The notes under the pieces were generated by a model. The model was not told the origin of the DNA and did no database searches. It saw nothing but the letters and a program-made list of their open reading frames with translations. The position numbers and the translations under genes are program-made. Below are positions 34,502 to 45,663 of a stretch of 64,000 bases of DNA, in pieces. Location of the stretch: NCBI GenBank assembly GCA_011799875.1, contig CM022303.1:424322483-424386482 (forward strand), read 5' to 3'. The stretch comes from Thinopyrum elongatum (lineage: Eukaryota > Streptophyta > Magnoliopsida > Poales > Poaceae). Within the stretch, counting starts at the first letter, position 1; every line of letters begins with the position of its first letter.

Positions 34502-34965
34502 GGGGTGAAAGATGGATCCTTATCTTCTTATAAAGGCAGTGAATATTGAGCGTCCCCCCACGAGCCTTAAAACTCGCCTATTCCCAAGGGGTCATGCGAA
34601 CGGCACGGTTGGATTACCCAAGCCCGTATTGATGGAAATCCCGCAATAAGGGGACACGATCTCTGCTTCGACAAGACGTGTCAATGAGAACCGCGCCTCG
34701 GAACGCAAAGCGGAGGCTGCAAAATGGTTCGAAATGATAATAAAGGCCAGAACATAACGTCTCACCGGAAAAGCTGTCAATATACGTGACCTGTATTGTT
34801 TGAGTATTTTGCCCTTGTGGTTCAGGGTTGTAACTATTATACAGAGCCGGATATAGTTCTTTTGATCAACTGCTTTGAAGTATTCGGAGGAGGAACCCGC
34901 CTTGCAATGCCGAATACAATCTGTGCGCCGGACACATCATCATTGAAGCCTGGTTCAGGGGCTAC
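34502..34965. other. Region between antisense gene and 3' LTR
   Basis: Likely promoter of the antisense gene (CTTATAAAGGCAG near 34528 lies on the plus strand only) and the polypurine tract of the element at its right end. No ORF is supported. Confidence 0.4.
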
Positions 34966-35438
34966 TGAAGGAGTCCTGGATTAGGGGGTCCCCGGGCGTC
35001 CGAGCTATGTGACATGGGCTGGATTGATGGGCTGTGAAGATACAAGATAGAAGACCTTCTCCCGTGTCCAGATGGGACTCTCCTTTGCGTGGATGGCAAG
35101 TTAGGCGTTCGGATATGAAGATTCCTTTCTCTATAAACCGACTCTGTACAACCCTAGGTTCCCCCGGTGTCTATATAAACCGGAGGGTTTAGTCCGTAGA
35201 GGTAATCACAATTCCCATAGGCTAGACATCTAGGGTTTAGCCATTACGATCTCGTGGTAGATCAACTCTTGTAACCCCTATACTCATCAAATACAATCAA
35301 GCAGGACATAGGGTTTTACCTCCATTAAGAGGGCCCGAACCTAGGTAAACATCGTGTCCCTTGTCTCCTATTACCTTCGATCCTCAGACGCACAGTTCGG
35401 GACCCCCTACCCGAGATCGGCCGGTTTTGATACCGACA
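34966..35438 (+). repeat. 3' LTR of the 26-35 kb gypsy element
   Basis: 473 bp, TGAAGG to CCGACA, collinear with the 5' LTR without indels. Confidence 0.93.
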
Positions 35439-35443
35439 CTTAC

Positions 35444-35671
35444 CGCACTAAGCCGGACGGACGACGCTATTGTGTAGTACTAGTACATTTACGCGTCCTT
35501 TGGTTCAACGGACTTCCTGAATGCAAAGAAGGCGGTTATCTTGGCTTGCAGGCGGCACTTGCAAACGAATTACCGTGGTCTCCCTCAATGGTGTGCTCCA
35601 TCGAATGCACTTCGCCAAACCACAACATTCGAGATATCGTCGACGTCACCGCAATGGGGAAGGAAGTCAAA
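35444..35671 (+). other. Possible coding fragment beside the LTR
   Basis: An open frame from the insertion site to TAG at 35671 reads RVLWFNGLPECKEGGYLGLQ and then NELPWSPSMVCSIE, with gene-like composition. It may be a terminal exon of an unidentified gene cut by the LTR element. The other side of the insertion (before 26163) has only a short matching frame. No family is recognised. Confidence 0.3.
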
Positions 35672-36479
35672 TAGTTACTACCTTCATTTTTTTGTATACA
35701 AGACCAGTATCAAAATTACAATTTGCAGAAGGCCACTAACACTAATCGAGGCAAAATTGATGGGGTTTGCCTCGTACTAGCAACCAAGGACATTAAATAT
35801 ACCCTTGCATGCATGTGGAAGTGAGAAGGTTGGTTTGCATGGCGCTGCATTAATCAAGCAATGAGGAGTGAGATGGTTAGCTCTTTGGGCGTTGGAGAAA
35901 AAAATACACATTAATTGACACATCAAACGAGGATTTGTATCGATCAATCCCGCGAAGGAAAACCCCGCCTTTCTTTTTTAACACAAGTAGTACGTACGTA
36001 CTTGTATCCTGTTTGGGTCTAGGCCTTGCATTGCCATACTTCGCCACACATTTTTGCCAAGCTTGCCTAAAGTTTTCAAAATGAAAAGGAGGTACACTTG
36101 CGCATGGCTGTTGCGGTTGCACCGCACCCTCACATAATCGCTCCTGCACGCCGCAAACCCAACCAAGCAAACGCACCCTCACTGACACGTGCTACCGCAT
36201 GTGATCAAACCAAACTCAGCCATCCTACCGCTGACACATAATTTTCGTTCATACAGTATATTTATCCAACCGCATGTTGGGGAAGATCTGTACGGCCTGT
36301 GCGGTGGTCTGTTGGGGAAGAAGAAGAGGTGAGGAAGAAGAAGGGTTAGGAGACATAGGATATTCATCCAACCGCCTGAAATGGTCGACTGACCCAAATG
36401 ATGAAAGTCAGGCAACTTGCACAAATATATCTTTTTACACAGCAAAAGATCCCTAAAAACAACAACATAAGAAAAACTA
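35672..36479. other. Spacer without recognised genes
   Basis: Contains GTACGTACGTAC palindromic sequence near 35990. Otherwise no supported feature. Confidence 0.35.
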
Positions 36480-37217
36480 TCACTGCTCGCGGAACGAGAT
36501 GGCCTCGTCATCTTTGGCTGCCAGTGCGAACCAGCCATAGCTGCCGACATGTGTCTCCGCACCGTGGTTGTCCTCGGCCTCCAGCTACTCGTTCACGCAG
36601 AGCGTGCGGGCGCTCTGCACGGACGCGAGCACCGCCCGGTTCACGTCCAGGACATCCGGTTCTGCCTGCAGGAGGGCCTCGTTGGCAGCGGCATCCGCGC
36701 GCTCCACGTCGAGTTGAGCCTCCGCCGCCCAGTTCAAGTCTAGAACGTCCAGTTCCGCCTGCAGGAGGGCCTCGATGGTAGCGGCATCCGCGCGCTCCGC
36801 GTCAAGTTGAGCCTCCGCCGCCCGGTTCACATCCACGACATCCGGTTCCACCTGCAGGAGGGCCTCGATGGCAGCGGCATCCGCGCGCTCCGCATCGAGT
36901 TGAGCCTCCGCCTCCCGGTCCTCCTTTAGGATCGCCAGGTTGAACCGCTAGTCCGCCTGCACCATGGGGGACCCGGACGCCGGCACGAAGTCGACGTCCA
37001 TCATCTCATACACATCGGGGGCCTTCTGCGCCGCGACCTCCGCCATGAACATTGGATCAGCTTCCTCCTCCTCGGAGCTTGGCTCCAGAGAACTCGGGGA
37101 TTGGCCCGCCGCAAAGCAAGCTTGGGAACGGAGGTATGTGGCGCCGACCGGCGCCGCAATTTTTGCGCGGCGCTCCGGCGTCAGCATCTTGTAGTACGTG
37201 ATCTTGCGGCGCACCAT
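36480..37217 (-). pseudogene. Repeat protein pseudogene with two amber codons
   Basis: From ATG at 37217 to TGA at 36480-36482 the frame is continuous for 246 codons except for TAG at 36948-36950 and 36585-36587. The N-terminus is basic (MVRRKITYYKMLTPERRAKI), followed by a Ser/Glu-rich segment. Three tandem repeats of 31 residues (93 bp) follow, each with AEAQL(D)xERADAAxxEALLQ, predicted helical. The segment after the second TAG is in frame (GSYGWFALAAKDDEAISF). No known family is recognised. The codons before and after the stops suggest CAG-to-TAG changes. It could have been a small nuclear or coiled-coil protein, but that is a guess. Confidence 0.55.
36645..36935 (-). repeat. 93-bp coding tandem repeat
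   Basis: Period 93 bp, with CTGCAGGAGGGCCTCG at 36666, 36759 and 36852. Encodes a 31-residue repeat of the pseudogene. Confidence 0.85.
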
Positions 37218-37940
37218 GGCTTTTCGGCGAACTAGGGGACAGTTGATGCGGGCTAGGGGATCGAAAGGTGGGGGAATGGGCTAGAGAGGAGGTGTGGTTT
37301 TGGGGCAGTGGTGACCGGCCGGCAAGTAGCTGGCGTAGGCCGAGCAGCGAAGGTTCTGGTGTGAATAGTGGTTTCGGTGACGACCGGTCAATCAGTTTTG
37401 ACTGTGTGGAGTTTGCAAAGCCGGACGGCTGGAGCCTGGAGAGTTGTGGGGTGGGATGGGACCAAAGTTTCGGAGTTTCACGTGGCAGACGTCCGGACCT
37501 CCCCACCGTTCCTGTCGACGACGAGGCCGTGACTTCGTAAATCTCAAGATGACTAGCAAGATGTTCGTGCATTGCACGGAACATCGGGATGCATTTTTTT
37601 TATATCTCAAGAATTTCATCGAAAAATGGTATCTCGAGAATTTCATCAAAAAATGATATCTCGAGAAAGATGAGAGATAAGGTGAGGAGGAGTGGGGCGC
37701 GGTGGTGATTGGTGGTCGAACTTAGCTGAGGAACGGATGGTGTACATCACTCTTGTCGCGTTCGCGTTGCACCCCGGCACGCTGGACCCTCCATGTCGCT
37801 CACCGAATGGAACGCACTTCGTCTTGCATTTTCGCTCGCTTGTGGGACCACAGTTGAGAGCAAACCGACGTCCCTCCCCCTCCCCCGCCCGCGTCATTTA
37901 TACTACTAGAAGAGAGAGAGGTCGGCCGAGTGTTACTAGT
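37218..37940. other. Upstream region and spacer
   Basis: GC-rich immediately upstream of the ATG at 37217. It also holds a 28-bp repeat, TATCTCGAGAATTTCATC, present 2-3 times at 37600-37668. No other gene is supported. Confidence 0.35.
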
Positions 37941-38552
37941 ACTCCCTCCGTTTTATGCGGAGTAAATAAAAATGAAGGGAGTATACTACTAGTACTATGA
38001 GCACTGCATACTCTACTGCAGATGTTGTCAGTACTCCACCAGTACTACTACTTCTACTACTATTACACAGGGAGCTAGTTACTATTGGACTGGCTATACA
38101 TGGCGAAATCCTAGTAGGAAGAGCATGCGCAACAAGCACATTCGCGTGTTTGAAAACAAATTGGAAACCATCTCTGTTTGAATACAAATCTAGGAGTACG
38201 TACGAATCTAACAATATTGATTGGGCGTTGTTGAATGTTGATACTTTTTTCTGTAAGTTTGATTAAAGTAGAGATACTTTGACTACACATAAAACTTATA
38301 TGTAAACTAGAAAGGATCGGAGGGAGTATATTGTATGTTCAAAAGCGAAACGAACATTGAATACCCTTTATATATGATTTGCTGATGCTATGATCACCGG
38401 TTCAAAATTTTGAATCTGCCTTAGGTATCAGACATGCACCCACTCGTTCTCTCTCGGTTTCATCTCGGGGGTCCGGAGATCGATTGAAAGAGGACTAGGG
38501 TGGGTACAGTACGTTCGTTTCGCTTTTGAATGTACAATATACTCCCTCCGAT
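37941..38552. mobile_element. Stowaway-type MITE remnants in an inverted arrangement
   Basis: ACTCCCTCCGTTTTATG at 37942 with GAAGGGAGTA at 37975 is a tiny foldback. A MITE 3' end, GGATCGGAGGGAGTAT, lies at 38315, and a MITE 5' end, ATACTCCCTCCGATCC, at 38537. Each is joined to the same flank in inverted order: GTTCAAAAGCGAAACGAAC at 38337-38355 against its complement at 38511-38529. The arms are 42 bp with two mismatches, around a 155-bp spacer. Confidence 0.6.
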
Positions 38553-38582
38553 CCACACAGACCCCCCCCCCCGGGTCATTTC

Positions 38583-39196
38583 TGATAGAGGCAAAGGTGT
38601 CCCATCTTTCGATGAGATGGTGGCTATCATTTTTGGTGGAGTAGACTTTGACGATTCGACTACAAACGTGCGAGGACGTCGCGCCTTAGCAATCGCTAAA
38701 CCAACTCCGAGAGGTTATTGACCACGCCGGAGCACGATCAACCTGACCACGAAGGTCTATTTCCTGCAAGCAATCGAAGAACAAGCAAGAAACTGAAATT
38801 GCAATCTGGATATTGTGAATAAAAGATGAAAGATTTATTGATCAAGGTGGGGTTCTATGACGTCTTGGTCTGGTCGTTGAACACAAACGAAGTACGCGAA
38901 GTTGCAGCTATGGCGAACTTTTAATCTAAACAAAACCCAAAGTCTAAACGGTGCCCTAAGGGTTGTATATATGGAGGAAGAGGGGGGGGATTTTGTGGCC
39001 CTTGAAGGAGGGGTCCGAAACCAACCCTATCTCTTGTTTCCCCACACATACAGACTCTAAAAACAGCCTATACTCAAGTATTTCGAAATTACATGGGCCT
39101 GGCCCAATAATAAGGTGACGCTGCACCTATAATAGCCTCTGGACGAAATTTATGAAGTGGCATCTTGTATATTTCATCCAAGGCTTCATGCACTGA
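38583..39196 (-). repeat. Putative 3' LTR/UTR of the gypsy element
   Basis: Ends in sense with CCTCTATCA. Contains GTATATATGG in plus orientation (TATA-like in sense at about 38965-38972) and AATAAATC in sense near 38830. The LTR start cannot be fixed without its partner and may lie inside the pol frame. Confidence 0.45.
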
Positions 39197-42100
39197 TTAT
39201 GGTGGCTTCAAAGTCCTGAAATCATCACTTGTAACTCCGTTCTTGTTCCCCTTGCGCATGCCATCATCTCCATGCTTGAACTTGCTCCAAGGTTCCTCTT
39301 TCTTGTCCAAGCTAGGCCCTTCATTTGTAAGCAAAACAAATGTATCCAATTTAGGCAGCATCATATTCTCATGACAATTAGAATCGTTACCAAGAAACGA
39401 AAGTACCTGGTAATTCAATTGGCGTGCGCGAGCTCTAGTAATTGGTCCCGTATGTATAGCAGCAGGGGCTGTGGGTGTAACAACGGTATTGATGTCCTCA
39501 TCATCCTCCCCTTCTTGAAATGAAGTCGTCCTCGACGGAAGCTCATTTTCCTCACCCAAATAAGGCTTCAAATCTGCAATGTTAAAAGTGGGACTAACCC
39601 CAAAATCTGCAGGCAGCTCAAGTTTATATGCATTATCATTTATTTTCTCTAACACCTTAAAAGGACCATCAGCACGTGGCATTAGCTTTGACTTGCGCAA
39701 ATCTGGAAGCCTGTCCTTACGCAAATGTAACAAAACAAGATCTCCAGGTGCAAAGACAACATGTTTTCTACCCTTATCTCCAACAAGTTTATATTTAGCA
39801 TTCATGCGCTCAATATTTTCCTTAGTTAACTCATGCATTTTTAAGATCAATTCAGCATGTTGTTTAGCATCAAAATTAACCTTCTCCGAAGATGGAAGAG
39901 GCAACAAATCAATAGGTGCACGAGGTAGGAAACCATACACAATTTCAAAAGGGCACATCTTAGTAGTAGAATGCAGCGAACGATTATAAGCAAATTCAAT
40001 ATGAGGCAAGCATTCTTCCCACATTTTCTGGTTATTCTTCAAAATAGCCCTAAGCATAGTAGACAATGTTCTATTGACTACTTCAGTTTGTCCATCAGTT
40101 TGGGGGTGACATGTAGTACTAAAAAGCAATTTAGTCCCCAACTTAGCCCATAAACATCTCCAAAAGTGGCTAAGAAATTTAGTATCATGATCTGAAACAG
40201 TTGTATTTGGCACACCATGCAAGCGAATAATTTCACGAAAGAACAAATCAGCAACATTAGCAGCATCATCGCTTTTATGACATGGTATGAAGTGTGCCAT
40301 TTTAGAGAATCTATCCATGACAACAAATATGCTATCCCTCCCCTTCTTTGTTCGAGGTAAACCCAAAACAAAGTCCATAGAGATATCCTCCCATGGAACA
40401 CTAGGTACAGGAAAAGGCATATATAAACCATGAGGATTGAGTCGTGACTTAGCTTTTTGACATGTAGTGCAGTGAGCAACAAAGCGCTCAACATCCCGTC
40501 TCATCTTTGGCCAAAAGAAATGTGTAGCAAGTACGTCCTCCGTCGTCTTCACGCCAAAGTGTCCCATTAATCCTCCTCCATGCGCCTCCTGCAACAACAA
40601 AAGACGAACGGAGCTAGCTGGAATGCATAGCTTGTTAGCACGGAACACAAATCCATCATTAACGACAAACTTGTTCCATGTTCTTCCTTCTTTACAATTC
40701 TGCATTACATCTTTAAAATCAGCATCATGCACATATTGATCTTTGATGGTCTCCAAGGCAAATATTTTGAAGTCAAGTTGTGAAAGCATAGTATAGCGAC
40801 GAGACAATGCATCAGCAATAACATTTTCTTTACCCTTCTTGTGTTTAATGACATAAGGGAAAGTCTCAATGAATTCAACCCATTTAGCATGTCTGAGATT
40901 CAGTTTAGCTTGACTTTTAATACGTTTCAAAGATTCATGATCAGAATGTATAACAAATTCTTTGGGCCATAAATAATGTTGCCATGTCTCTAAAGTCCGA
41001 ACAAGAGCATATAATTCTTTATCATAAGTAGAATAATTCAGACTAGGCCCACTCAATTTTTCAGAAAAGTATGCAACAGGTTTGCCATCTTGTAATAACA
41101 CACCTCCTAATCCAATTCCACTAGCATCACATTCAAGCTCAAAAGTCTTATTAAAATCAAGAAGTTGGAGTAAAGGAGCATGTGTCAACTTATCTTTCAA
41201 CACCGTGAAGGATTCTTCCTGTGCGGTACCCCAAACAAAAGGCACATCCTTCTTTGTAAGCTCGTTAAGATGTGCAGCAATGGTGCTGAAATCTCTCACA
41301 AAACACCTATAGAAACCAGCGAGGCCAAGGAAACTCCGCACTTGTGTGACCGTTTTGGGCTGCGGCCAACTCTCAAAAGCTTCAATCTTGGCTTTATCAA
41401 CTTCAATTCCCTGTGGAGTAACAACATAGCCAAGAAAAGATACTCGGTCGGTGCAAAAGGTGCACTTCCCAAGGTTACCAAACAAACATGCATCACGTAG
41501 AGCAATAAAAACAGCACGTAAATGTTCCAAATGTTCTTCCAAAGATTTGCTATAAATCAGTATATCATCAAAATAGACAACCACAAATCGTCCAATGAAA
41601 GCACGTAAAACTTTGTTCATTAACCTCATGAAAGTACTAGGTGCATTAGTTAACCCAAAAGGCATGACCAACCACTCATATAAACCAAACTTAGTTTTAA
41701 ATGCCGTTTTCCATTCATCTCCCAATTTCATACGAATTTGATGGTATCCACTACGCAAATCAACTTTGGAGAATATTGTAGAGCCACTTAATTCATCAAG
41801 CATATCATCTAGCCTAGGAATAGGATGACGATAACGAATAGTTATATTATTAATGCCTCTACAATCAACACACATACGCAACGTACCATCCTTTTTTGGC
41901 ACTAGTATAATAGGAACAGCACAAGGACTAAGAGATTCGCGTATATAACCTTTGTCGAGTAGCTCCTGTACTTGACGCATAATCTCCTTCGTCTCCTCTG
42001 GATTGGTACGGTATGGCGCATGGTTTGGCAGCGAAGCACCAGGAATTAAGTCAATCTGATGCTCAATCCCTCGAATAGGTGGCAATCTCGGTGGCACGTC

Positions 42101-43291
42101 TTGTGGAAAGACGTCAGCGAACTCCTGCAAAATGTTAGTGACAGCAAGAGGCAAAGTGGAAGGCACGTCCTCGAATGAAAATAATGCCTCTTTGCACACA
42201 AAAGCATAGCAAACAGATTTGCTGAAATCTAGATCATCAATATTAGATTTGGTGGCAAGTAAACATCCACTTTTCAATTTAATTTCAGAAGCAACATGAG
42301 ATGATGGTTTGTTATTAGGCTTCATTTGTTGCTCAAATTCTTTTGCCACAATCTGATTTTCACTCTTATTTTGCTCCTGTTTTGCTTTCTTAGCTCGATT
42401 AATATCATCTTTTAAAATAGAATCAGGAGTCGTAGGAAGCAAAGTAATATGTTTATCCTTATGAACAAGAGTATACTGATTGTTTCTACCATGGTGTACA
42501 GAATTTTTATCAAATTGCCATGGTCTACCAAGTAATAAGGAACATGCTTGCATGGGTACCACATCACAATCAACATAATCAGCATATGTAGCGATACTAA
42601 AATGCACACGAACAGTACGTGTTACCTTAACCTTGCCGCTGTTGTTGAACCATTGGATGTAGTAAGGATGTGGATGTGGTCTTGTGGTGAGAGATAGCTT
42701 CTCCACCATCTCCATGCTAGCCAAGTTGTTGCAGCTCCCTCCATCTATGATGACGCGAACAGAACGTTCCTTCACAACTCCCTTTGTGTGGAACAAATTA
42801 TGCCTCTGATTTTGCTCAGCTTGTGTGACCTGCACACTCAAACCACATTGAGCAACTAAACATTCATACCTGTCAGCGTCTTCAGGAGCCATGTATTGTG
42901 TCTCATGTTCAGAATCATCTCCACCATGTTCTTCATGTGTAATTAGAGCTAAAGTCTCCTCATCATAGTCACTAGTGGACTTGTACCCACCATCCTCAGT
43001 AGCAATCATCACACGCTTAGATGGGCATTCTCTAGCATAATGACCTCCACCCTTGCAACGGTGACAAATAATATCATGTGTTTGCCCTGTTGATGCCATG
43101 GATGAAGAAGAGCTCTGTGCAGGCCCGGAAGGTGTGCTCTTCGCAGATAGTGGTGGTTGTGCCTGCTTTCTTGTATCACGGCTGGAGGTGGCAGCTGACG
43201 GAGGTGCCGGTGTAGCAGAACGTGTGGAAGTAGAGGATGCACGCAGTGTCCATGATGAAGTTCGACCTGCAGAAAAGTTAGTCCGCGCCAA
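39197..43291 (-). CDS. Gypsy pol polyprotein (protease, RT, RNase H, integrase)
   Basis: Open for 1364 codons to TAA at 39197. Order by residue: gag zinc knuckle [14 protein letters not shown] (76-89), retropepsin-like [10 protein letters not shown] (near 185), reverse transcriptase with YFDDIL (near 572), RNase H starting ECDASG (near 720), integrase HHCC zinc finger (HGGGLMGH...CTTC, 900-945) and catalytic D, D, E at about 970, 1030 and 1070 (SMDF, SDHDTKF, GQTEVVN). The usual SDRDxKF arginine is histidine. The tail beyond DLKPYLGEE lacks a visible chromodomain. The frame has no ATG at its upstream edge because a TAG at 43295 cuts it from gag, so it could be translated only by readthrough or from an internal start. 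It encodes copying and integration of the element. Confidence 0.92.
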   Translation of the reverse strand: MARTNFSAGRTSSWTLRASSTSTRSATPAPPSAATSSRDTRKQAQPPLSAKSTPSGPAQSSSSSMASTGQTHDIICHRCKGGGHYARECPSKRVMIATEDGGYKSTSDYDEETLALITHEEHGGDDSEHETQYMAPEDADRYECLVAQCGLSVQVTQAEQNQRHNLFHTKGVVKERSVRVIIDGGSCNNLASMEMVEKLSLTTRPHPHPYYIQWFNNSGKVKVTRTVRVHFSIATYADYVDCDVVPMQACSLLLGRPWQFDKNSVHHGRNNQYTLVHKDKHITLLPTTPDSILKDDINRAKKAKQEQNKSENQIVAKEFEQQMKPNNKPSSHVASEIKLKSGCLLATKSNIDDLDFSKSVCYAFVCKEALFSFEDVPSTLPLAVTNILQEFADVFPQDVPPRLPPIRGIEHQIDLIPGASLPNHAPYRTNPEETKEIMRQVQELLDKGYIRESLSPCAVPIILVPKKDGTLRMCVDCRGINNITIRYRHPIPRLDDMLDELSGSTIFSKVDLRSGYHQIRMKLGDEWKTAFKTKFGLYEWLVMPFGLTNAPSTFMRLMNKVLRAFIGRFVVVYFDDILIYSKSLEEHLEHLRAVFIALRDACLFGNLGKCTFCTDRVSFLGYVVTPQGIEVDKAKIEAFESWPQPKTVTQVRSFLGLAGFYRCFVRDFSTIAAHLNELTKKDVPFVWGTAQEESFTVLKDKLTHAPLLQLLDFNKTFELECDASGIGLGGVLLQDGKPVAYFSEKLSGPSLNYSTYDKELYALVRTLETWQHYLWPKEFVIHSDHESLKRIKSQAKLNLRHAKWVEFIETFPYVIKHKKGKENVIADALSRRYTMLSQLDFKIFALETIKDQYVHDADFKDVMQNCKEGRTWNKFVVNDGFVFRANKLCIPASSVRLLLLQEAHGGGLMGHFGVKTTEDVLATHFFWPKMRRDVERFVAHCTTCQKAKSRLNPHGLYMPFPVPSVPWEDISMDFVLGLPRTKKGRDSIFVVMDRFSKMAHFIPCHKSDDAANVADLFFREIIRLHGVPNTTVSDHDTKFLSHFWRCLWAKLGTKLLFSTTCHPQTDGQTEVVNRTLSTMLRAILKNNQKMWEECLPHIEFAYNRSLHSTTKMCPFEIVYGFLPRAPIDLLPLPSSEKVNFDAKQHAELILKMHELTKENIERMNAKYKLVGDKGRKHVVFAPGDLVLLHLRKDRLPDLRKSKLMPRADGPFKVLEKINDNAYKLELPADFGVSPTFNIADLKPYLGEENELPSRTTSFQEGEDDEDINTVVTPTAPAAIHTGPITRARARQLNYQVLSFLGNDSNCHENMMLPKLDTFVLLTNEGPSLDKKEEPWSKFKHGDDGMRKGNKNGVTSDDFRTLKPP

Positions 43292-43294
43292 TGC

Positions 43295-44305
43295 CTATCG
43301 ATCCTGCACTTCACGTTCAGCTTTGCAAGCAAGATGGAATAAACGAGTGATATTGTTATACTCCTTATACTCTAAAATGGTCTGAATCTCTTTATATAAA
43401 CCACCCATAAAACGTGCAAGCATAGCTTCATTCTCCTCAACAATACCACATCTAATCATGCTAGTTTGTAATTCCAGATAATATTCTTCTACAGAATTCT
43501 TTCCTTGTCTTAAACGCTACAATTTTTGAAGTAATTCACGTTGATAATATGGTGGAACCCAATGAGTACGCATAGCAGTTTTCAAAGCAGCCCAAGTAGC
43601 TGGAATATGATATAATCTACAATGTTCAGACCACCAAACACATGCAAAACTAGTGAAAGCACAAACAGCAGCAGCAACACGTCGTTCCTCGGGATATTGT
43701 AAACATGTAAAACGTTGTTCAGTTTCTAACTCCCAAGTAAGATATATATCAGGAACATATCTACCCTCGAATGGTGGAATATTCAATTTTAATTTAGGAA
43801 GATGGTCATGATCTCGTACCTGAGGTGGTGGTGCAGGCCTACCATTGCGATTATTTGCATGTGGACGACCTGGTGCTGGTGGTTGCACGTAGTTCTGATT
43901 TTGATCAACCTCATCCTCATAATCGCCCGCGTAATCATCCTCCTCCTTGGCACCAGCAGCAGCAGGAGCAGGAGCCAAAGAAGCATCAATAGTAGGTACA
44001 GCAGCACCAGTAGTTTGGCCATCCTCAAGAGGAACACGCTTCGCTCGTCCGAACTGATTTGGAAGGGGGCGTTATTGTTGTCGTTGCAGAGGTGCGACAG
44101 GTGCAGCCAGTGGTGGTTGGGGAAGACGCGTGAGCAATTCATTAAACTTGTTATCCAGCTTTGTCTCGAACGACTTCTCCATGGCCTCTTCAAATCTGTT
44201 TAGCACATCTCCCACCTGGCCACTCATCATTTGCTGAAATTTATCATGCAACTCCTTGTTCGTCATGTTCTCCCAGTCAATCTCGTTGGCTTGTGATCCT
44301 GCCAT
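43295..44305 (-). pseudogene. gag of the same gypsy element, three stops
   Basis: ATG at 44303-44305 (MAGSQANEIDWENMTNKELH). The frame continues through TAA (44072-44074), TAG (43517-43519) and TAG (43295-43297) straight into pol, with no frameshift seen. Middle part: LPKLKLNIPPFEGRYVPDIY and then VWWSEHCRLYHIPATW, the plant retrotransposon-gag pattern. A proline/alanine-rich segment precedes it. The neighbouring codons (QRQQ*RP, LLQKL*RLRQ, DR*ALAR) fit CAA or CAG becoming TAA or TAG. All loss of function is in gag. Confidence 0.8.
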
Positions 44306-44600
44306 GGTTAGCAGCAATAGAAACACACAAGAATATGATCCTACAGACTACTGGAAAGTGGTGGTGGTGTGGTGTCACAAATCCGTCAAGCAAATCTCAA
44401 ATTCTTACCAGTTCTTACCCAGCAGCAGGTGGTGATCGGCAACCTTTGTAGTCAAAACTCACAAAGCTTGGACAGAGCAATTGCCAGGTGGTGTCAAACG
44501 CACGATGTAGATGTATGTGGAGCTGGGAAGGCTTATGATATGGTAGCAAAAAGGGTCAGCAATAATCAATTCAGAGATGCAATGTTGAATAAACGCTCAA
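44306..44600 (-). other. Gypsy 5' leader remnant
   Basis: Sequence upstream of the gag ATG. No primer-binding site or LTR end was recognised. The border with the CACTA-derived sequence is somewhere near 44600 and not sharp. Confidence 0.4.
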
Positions 44601-44734
44601 TGACGGTACTGTGCTGGTCCTAGGCTAGACCGTGCTAGAGACGCGAGCCTAGAACACTAACAAAAACACGGCGCTGCACGTAAACAACCAAGGAAACGGG
44701 CTTGTGTTGGAGCGCTACGGTCGAAACGGGGGTC

Positions 44735-45130
44735 CTGTTCATCGGAGGGGTGTGGCGTACCGCAAAACGGGACTCCACGGGCTACTGTTCACCCACCGTC
44801 GACTTCCTTCAGCCTCCACCTGCACTGTTCATCCACCGCGTCTTCCTCCTGCCTCCACCAGCTACTGTTCATCCACGGGGCTATTGTTCATCTAGCGCTC
44901 CACCGGCTACTGTTCAACCAGCCCTCCACGGGGTCCTGTTCATCCACCCCCATTGAGCTCGGCTGTGGCAGCCTCCTCTCGGGGTCCTGTTCATCCAGCG
45001 GCAATGGCCTATATATACTACCACGGGCTACTGTTCATCCAACCCCCACCGGGAACTGTTCATCCAACCCCAACCACGTACGTCTCGACTCGTTCAACCG
45101 CAACCCCCACGTTCACTGTTCATCAAGAGG
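44735..45130. repeat. ACTGTTCATCCA subterminal repeats
   Basis: About a dozen copies of (G)CTACTGTTCATCCA or GTCCTGTTCATCCA at intervals of 20-50 bp, all in one orientation. Probably binding sites of the CACTA TNPA-type protein. Confidence 0.75.
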
Positions 45131-45149
45131 CAGCAGCGCGCAGCGATTG

Positions 45150-45300
45150 ATCGCTCGGGTTCAGTTAGCAGCAGTAGCGAAGGAATCGCTCGGGTTCAGT
45201 TAACAGCCAAGGGATCGATCGCACGGGTTCAGTAACATAGCTGGTGCAATCCCTCGGGTTTAGTAAGTGAACGCCTCGCTCAGGTTCAGTTAGCGCCCAA
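45150..45300. repeat. CGCTCGGGTTCAGTTA subterminal repeats
   Basis: Five copies of CGCTCGGGTTCAGTTA or close variants in 150 bp, a second motif class nearer the CACTA terminus. Confidence 0.75.
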
Positions 45301-45663
45301 CGCCTCGCACACACGCGCGTACATGTACAAGAGAAATGTGCAATCCCTCCGTGCATCGCTCGGCCCCGACCACCCACCATAACCGGGAACTCCCCGAAAT
45401 TTTCCTCGCCCTTGCTTCCACCATGATTTTTTCCGTCATGGACGGCCCAAAGAATGTCATGCAGGTGCGTCTCCGGCCCGCCCAGGACGAAAAGCCCATT
45501 TTCTGTCATGATTTTTTGTCATAGAAGTAGGAGCCCACCACATCTATGATGATACCACGTTTTGTCATAATTATCATCATAAAAGTGTCATAAGCATGAC
45601 AGGAAAAAATTTCGTTCGGCCCAAAATGTCACGGATGTGTCTTTTTTTTGTAGTGTCCCCCGT

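Larger units (their letters stand above)
26168..35438 (+). mobile_element. Complete Ty3/gypsy LTR element, Tat-like organisation
   Basis: LTRs of 473 bp at 26168-26640 and 34966-35438 begin TGA(G/A)GGAGTCC and end CCGACA. CTTAC at 26163-26167 and 35439-35443 is the target duplication. By hand count the LTRs differ at about 19 positions (about 4%), nearly all transitions. Gag and protease are on the plus strand and decayed. No reverse transcriptase, RNase H or integrase is found in the 9.27 kb, so it depended on relatives. A multi-exon gene on the opposite strand fills 31.2-34.5 kb, an arrangement known from Tat/Grande-like gypsy elements. The purine-rich tract GGTTCAGGGGCTAC precedes the 3' LTR. 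Confidence 0.93.
38583..44600 (-). mobile_element. Ty3/gypsy element with intact pol, 5' LTR missing
   Basis: Oriented on the minus strand. A putative 3' LTR and UTR lie at 38583-39196, then pol (39197-43291) and gag (43295-44305) in that order on the plus-strand coordinates, with a leader to about 44600. The 3' end in sense is CTCTATCA. No copy of the LTR is found upstream of gag, where the sequence passes into a CACTA terminus. It is therefore a truncated element. The polyprotein tail ([15 protein letters not shown]) recalls centromere-type chromoviruses of grasses, but I see no chromodomain; that family call is tentative. Confidence 0.75.
44600..45655. mobile_element. Terminal part of another CACTA family
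   Basis: The right terminus in reverse complement reads CACTACAAAAAAAAGACACA at 45655. Inside it are TTTGGGCCGAACG and two families of subterminal repeats. No transposase and no opposite terminus were found in the window. The 3 bp outside is TCC; its partner is missing. The terminus abuts the antisense ORF of gypsy element C. Confidence 0.75.

Noticed and set aside
39272..43385. Many ORFs antisense or out of frame to pol
   Set aside because: Shadows of the 1364-codon pol frame, with no independent evidence.
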